Shown: piece by piece, positions 16,118 through 20,001 of the stretch
How positions within the stretch are numbered: position 1 is the first letter of the stretch
How the letters are laid out: every line of letters starts with the position of its first letter
From: Nemertoderma westbladi
Taxonomy: Eukaryota > Xenacoelomorpha > Nemertodermatida > Nemertodermatidae
Direction of reading: 5' to 3'
DNA: 20,001 bases
Assembly: GCA_032718475.1 (NCBI GenBank)
Contig: JAUCBJ010003620.1
Coordinates: forward strand, 1-20,001
Translations under genes and position numbers: made by a program
The notes under the pieces: generated by a model
Databases searched by the model: none
The model's input: only the letters and a program-made list of their open reading frames with translations
Told to the model about the DNA's origin: nothing

Positions 16118-16763
16118 TCGTAACTGCTTCTTTGTTTACTTACAAGTATATACGATGCTACAAGCAATTCATCTCGATTGTTGGTGAAACGAGAGACATT
16201 GGCAACTACTTCTTCCAATTGCAAGCAATATCGAAGTTGGTTATTAGGTGATAGACAGTAACTCAAACTGAAGGTAAGATGATGTCAAAGGTAAGATGAT
16301 GTCAAACGTAAGATGGTTTCGGACAAAGTTTGTTGCCGGTGCACATCATTACCTGACCCCGGATATTTGTTGGACTGGAAACGTGAAGAACAAACATGTT
16401 CGGTTTCAGAAACACATGAAATGAAAATTTCTGCCAAACATTTAACTAAGTTTACTATCAACTAAATCTGTACACCCATGGACGGTGGCGCGGATTCAAA
16501 ATGTGTATTTCTGTCTGCCATCTCCAGTTGGAATTTTCCGAGATGTTACTGGCTGGAGGAAACAAGACTAAGACAAGAAAAGACAAGACAAGAATCCCTG
16601 GAAAGTGAGAGCGATCCACGATGGGAGGATAATGTCCACCAGGATTGAATTTCTTTGGGACATCTCCATCCGGGAAACCTGGCCAATGTTTAATGCATAT
16701 TATTTTTAATCTGTTTAATGAGTGTTCTTAGTATAAACAAATGGCCGGTTATTCTCATTGCAG
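16118..16763. other. Non-coding stretch upstream of the P-like relic
   Basis: Contains a short direct repeat of GTAAGATGATGTCAAA (about 16274-16310, two copies plus a partial third) and an AAGACAAGA-rich patch at 16560-16590. Remains of the N-terminal part of the transposase may be here but cannot be identified. Confidence 0.35.
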
Positions 16764-16891
16764 GAGGGAGGCAGCGCCTTGACCCATGATTCCCTTTCAA
16801 CATCATTAGCTGGAAGTTCAACAATTCCCACTACCTCATCTGTTGTTGAAGTTGCTTACAATTATAGACGCAGCAGTGTCTCGGCATTGTT
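16764..16891 (+). CDS. Possible internal exon, 128 bp, unknown gene
   Basis: A pyrimidine-rich 3' splice site (TTATTCTCATTGCAG) ends at 16763, and a consensus 5' splice site (GTAAGT) starts at 16892. The 128 bases between are open in the frame starting at 16764, giving a Ser/Thr-rich peptide (LTHDSLSTSLAGSSTIPTT, then a VVEVAYNYRRSS segment). Base composition is richer in GC than the flanks. No domain is recognisable and there is no partner exon, so it may equally be a chance pairing of splice-like sites. Confidence 0.3.
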
Positions 16892-17299
16892 GTAAGTTCA
16901 ATATAGCTCCCAACGTCAACTGTTATTTAGGCCTATTACAGTACATTATTACTATATTAGGGAGATTATAAGATAATATTACATGTTAGATGCGGGAATT
17001 AGGCCTGACAATTAACGTATTCCTACTCCACCGAACGCCATAAAATACCCTATATTATTTCATAATACTACAGTAAGGTAAGGAGGTACTTGTATACAAT
17101 ACCGCAATATAAAATAAAAACCAGACTTGTCTAGCAAAGTTAGAATATATAGTCTGACAGTCTTGTAGTAGAGTAGTCCTTGTATGCAAAGTATATGTTT
17201 GAAGCAGTGAATACTAACTAGTCCGTGATTTAAATAAATAACTAAATAAATATTATAAAGAAACTCATAATTCATGATTTCTAGGCATACTCCATATTT
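16892..17299. other. AT-rich stretch without recognised features
   Basis: No convincing coding frame. A GCGGGAATTAGGCC-type phrase near 16992 and a short minus frame at 17060-17275 carry no family signal. Confidence 0.35.
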
Positions 17300-18355
17300 T
17301 GGTCAGTGTATATATTACAAGATCAATATAAATGTATTCTGATATATTTACGTTTTTCAAATCCGGATACTGATGATATCTCCAATAGAGAAACAGACCT
17401 TACTGATTTTATAATTAAACTACATGGCATTTTTTCATTGTATGTTCCTGAGAAGGAGTTATCCCTGGATGAATAGCTTCTGTTATTCAAAGGAAGACTT
17501 TACTTCTATAATTTAATAGAATAAAGAGGGCTAGATTTGATAAAACTATTTCCACTATACTACTATTAATATTCTATATTATATTATACTATTATTATAT
17601 ATATATACCACTATACTACTCTAATTATTTTAATAAACTAACACATTTATATTTATATTATACTCTTTACTATTTCATTTGTATTATTGTATATTGAGGG
17701 GCTAAATCAGCCATAAAACTACACTTCCAAGCACCGAGTTTCTTTCTAAATCCGAGATTGTACTTGTCTCACTGTTATTTGAATGGAACTTATTTGATTA
17801 TGTCAATCTTGACTATTTGTACTGCAGTGTCAGTTTGGCGCAATATCTAGCTAGACTCGTGGAACACCGGAATGAGGGGAACTATTAAATCTAACAGGGG
17901 ATTTCCACACATACTCAAAGAGTTCCAGTCACCAATCTCTTATAGATAGATACATTGGAATAAAGATGAGAAGGAAGTATCCTAGTAATTAAAATTGGCA
18001 ATAAGATGTTTATATAATAACATCCATTGATAAAGCTGAAGAGGTTTAGAAATGAAGCATTGCGAGAAGAGCATATATTGGAGTACAAGAAAACTTAACT
18101 GCTATTAAAAACTACAACAATAACTTGGGTGGTGTAGACGTTATCGAAACCGACCAGTACATAGCATCAGCAGATGATACAAGAAAACATCATACCATTG
18201 GTTCAAGAAGTTAAGGTATCCTCTATTTACAACGACTTTTGATAAAATGCATTATGTGCGTTTCAAAGGTGAGAAGTGTCATCATAGTGTTTTTCACTTT
18301 ACTGAAATGACTTTAGATTACAAGCGTTCGAAGCATTGGCAGGTGTGGAGTCTTT
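17300..18355 (+). pseudogene. piggyBac-like transposase relic
   Basis: Pieces in three frames occur in the order of piggyBac family (PGBD-type) transposases. 17320-17475: a YLRFSNPDTDD segment and then FSLYVPEKELSLDE, the conserved block around the first catalytic aspartate, cut by a TAG at 17474-17476. 17477-17550: LLLFKGRLYF, the fkGR motif. 17820-18000: degraded. 18005-18046: DVYIITSIDKAEEV, the strand before the second half. 18113-18139: YNNNLGGVD, the highly conserved YN..MGGVD motif near the end of the catalytic domain. 18193-18258: HWFKKLRYPLFTTTFDKMHY after a frameshift near 18185. An AT microsatellite (about 17540-17690) interrupts the middle. Many stops make it non-functional. The C-terminal cysteine-rich finger and the terminal repeats were not found. 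Confidence 0.78.
17540..17690. repeat. AT microsatellite-like patch
   Basis: Alternating TACTATTA, TATTAT and TATATATA runs inside the piggyBac-like relic, probably a later expansion. Confidence 0.6.
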
Positions 18356-18370
18356 GTTTAACCTTATTAG

Positions 18371-18915
18371 TAATAATAATAATAATAATTTATTTATAAT
18401 GCGCTCTTTAAGGGCAATAAATCAAGGCGCACGTACGCGTACACAATTAGTTAATTACTACATAATGACATTACAATCAATAATTGTATACTTTAAAATC
18501 AACAATGTTTAAAAATTACGGTATGTACTAATTAAAAAATATATAATGAACACACAAAAGTCATGATTTGATAATTACAATATTAAGTAAAAAGTTATTT
18601 ATTACACTGTGCAGATATCTCATTAAAACAAAGCTCAATAAAAAGATAAATCCACATCAAGTGGTATATGGGGGGGTCCATTCAGGGTTGCAAGTATTGG
18701 ATACAATTAAAATATATATTTGCCTATTGACCGTATTCTAATGAAAAGTAGTGTGTTTTCAGCCGCGACTTAAACAATTCCACGGTGTGTGCACTGCGGA
18801 CCGAATAAGGGAGAACGTTCCATAAACGGGGCCCGGCAACTGAGAAAGCCCGCCTCCCGTAACTTTCTAGCCGATAACGAGGCGCAACCAGAGTACCAGA
18901 GTACCGGGCTATAAA
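18371..18915 (-). repeat. Dispersed retroposon-like repeat with (ATT)n tail on the minus strand
   Basis: On the plus strand a (TAA)n run (18370-18390) leads into TTTATTTATAATGCGCTCTT and an AAGGCGCACGTACG segment. The GC-rich distal part (about 18775-18910) contains GAACGTTCCATAAACGGGG and ACTGAGAAAGCCCGCC. Read on the minus strand this is a body ending in GCGC..TATAAATAAATT and an (ATT)n tail, the usual design of SINE-like or LINE-derived repeats in marine invertebrates. The resemblance is from memory and the family name is not known to me. It has inserted directly after the piggyBac-like relic. Confidence 0.55.
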
Positions 18916-18931
18916 ATGTTGTACAAATACT

Positions 18932-18955
18932 GGGGGTGGGTCATATTGACCCCCC
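18932..18955. repeat. Near-palindrome of G and C runs
   Basis: GGGGGTGGGTCATATTGACC followed by CCCC. It is nearly self-complementary around TCATATTGA and marks the start of the next repeat region, so it may be a terminal or hairpin signal of that repeat. Confidence 0.5.
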
Positions 18956-19729
18956 TCTGAAATCTACAAATTTTAACGAAAACGTCTAATTTTTTGTTTG
19001 TTCATTAGTCTAATCCGACCGAAAAAATCTTCGAAAAAATTTACTTTAGGTAATTTTGCAGCACTAAAATTTCAAGTAGTGAACAATTGTCAACAAATTT
19101 GAAAGTTCCAATTTTCCGCTAATCTTTTTTCAATAAGGTTTTCTGGGGCGCTGAATCCATTCGAAAATATTTAAAAATGATCTCATTACTGTAAATGGCA
19201 GTATTAGCCCTCTACGTAGGCAAAAAATGAAAAAAAAAAAAACAAGAAACCAACATTTTACAATTTGAACACAAATTATTTAATTCACTTATACGTTGCT
19301 AAATATTCACATTTTCTGGTTTTCCTCGGCGCTGATTCAAAGGGAATATATTTCTAATGCAACAGATCATTGCTACTTTTATTTTTGGCGTAATATCGCA
19401 AATATTGATGCTTGCACAAAATTTCGTACCCATGACCGTAAAGTACAAGTTTGAGATGTCCAATGATGTTTTTATTGATTCCATCGGATTCAGGACCCTT
19501 ATAAACCCATAGAACGCAAGAAACAAGATGATTCTATCTATTGAGCAATTTTCTTATTTTCAAAAATTTGGTGCTGCCACAACAATTTTCACTCACCGGC
19601 GAAAAATACAAGTTTGAAAAGTCTTATGCAATTTTTACCGATTCCATTGAATTCAGAACCCCTGATGTTATCATTAGGTTAACCAGTTAACAAGTTAATA
19701 CAAGATAATCAAGAAAACAAGATAATCAG
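18956..19729. repeat. AT-rich module repeat region with a 165-bp spaced direct duplication
   Basis: The segment at about 19439-19500 (AAAGTACAAGTTTGAGA, later GATTCCATCGGATTCAGGAC) recurs at about 19604-19664 (AAAATACAAGTTTGAAA, later GATTCCATTGAATTCAGAAC), at an offset of 165 bases with moderate identity. Related phrases occur at 19144-19170 (GGGGCGCTGAATCCATTC) and 19327-19345 (CGGCGCTGATTCAAAG), and in the palindromic region at about 12337 (the inverse-strand ACCGCTGAATCGATTG). The minus frame at 19299-19526 is a shadow of this repeat. The right margin ends in short CAAGATAATCA duplications (19701-19730). Confidence 0.6.
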
Positions 19730-20001
19730 TTAACAAAAAGACCAACACTAGAAGCAGCCTGTTCTAATGAGCTGAGGAGCTCTTGGGCTCCCTCTAGTGA
19801 ATCTGAGAACATAAGCAAAATCATCAGCAAAGTCTAGATCAGTTAGGTACTTGGCAGGATTTCCCCGACTTCTGGAGCCAATAGGTGGAGTTACCAAAAC
19901 CCCATCATCATTATGATGATCTAAGGACATGCGAAGTAAAGCTTGATGCTGTGATGCTGGCATGAATAGTGAAAAAACAGTAATGTATTATCGAATGAAC
20001 C
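19730..20001 (-). pseudogene. Non-LTR retrotransposon reverse transcriptase fragment
   Basis: Running in from the right edge on the minus strand, the frame from 19963 reads LLRMSLDHHNDDGVLVTPP, a short RSRSRG basic stretch, and then AKYLTDLDFADDFAYVL. The FADD box with the preceding LTDLD is the catalytic motif of non-LTR reverse transcriptases. Just after it the homology shifts frame and continues as SLEGAQELLSSLEQAASS and VGLFVN, the usual helix that follows FADD, before stopping near 19730. The copy is therefore frameshifted and truncated. The remaining domains lie outside the window. I cannot separate the RTE-like, CR1-like and Jockey-like clades from this piece. Confidence 0.82.

Noticed and set aside
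19299-19526. 75-codon minus frame
   Set aside because: It lies in the module repeat region and its composition follows the repeat.

Overview
This is metazoan, almost certainly invertebrate, nuclear DNA. It is AT-rich and intron-bearing, with no prokaryotic operons, ribosome binding sites or RNA genes. The animal assignment rests on two BEL/Pao retrotransposon relics (a metazoan family), a P-element-like transposase relic, and hAT-, piggyBac- and Harbinger-type DNA transposon remains. I cannot name the clade; the repeat style would suit a marine invertebrate, but that is only an impression.

Layout. 1-1455: 3' half of a BEL/Pao pol gene (RT tail, RNase H, DUF5641-type C-terminus) whose integrase core has been deleted. 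1456-4536: non-coding, with a 30-bp minisatellite at about 2254-2690. 4537-5370 (minus): a dead gag/ORF1-like reading frame with four in-frame stops. 5506-11125: a nest of three elements. The outer one (5509-11122) has Harbinger-like inverted termini and a TAA target duplication. Inside it sits a foldback-type element (5767-10501) whose inverted ends are arrays of a GGACACTTCCCCCC motif, flanked by a 9-bp near-perfect duplication. Inside one of those arrays sits a 2.96-kb BEL/Pao element (5815-8776) with two 285/286-bp LTRs. That BEL copy has lost protease, RT and RNase H but keeps an uninterrupted integrase-DUF5641 frame.

11126-14001: a candidate terminal exon (plus, 11262-11489), a region of nested inverted repeats (12121-12440), a 320-bp hAT MITE with a perfect 8-bp target duplication (13257-13576), and the last exon of a calmodulin-like EF-hand gene (minus, 13771-13992). 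14002-16117: a retroposon-like tail and a heavily mutated P-element/THAP9-like transposase (minus). 16764-16891: a possible small internal exon (plus). 17300-18355: a broken piggyBac-like transposase (plus). 18371-18915: a dispersed repeat with an (ATT)n tail on the minus strand. 18932-19670: further repeat modules. 19730-20001: a non-LTR retrotransposon RT fragment (minus) running off the right edge.

The only likely host-gene sequence is the EF-hand exon (strong), the 75-codon terminal exon (moderate) and the 128-bp exon (weak). Everything else recognisable is mobile-element debris in introns or intergenic DNA. The most unusual object is the foldback element at 5767-10501: tandem-repeat termini, two 98%-identical copies of its left body, two right ends, and a separate 618-bp inner block with G-rich 36-bp hairpin repeats.
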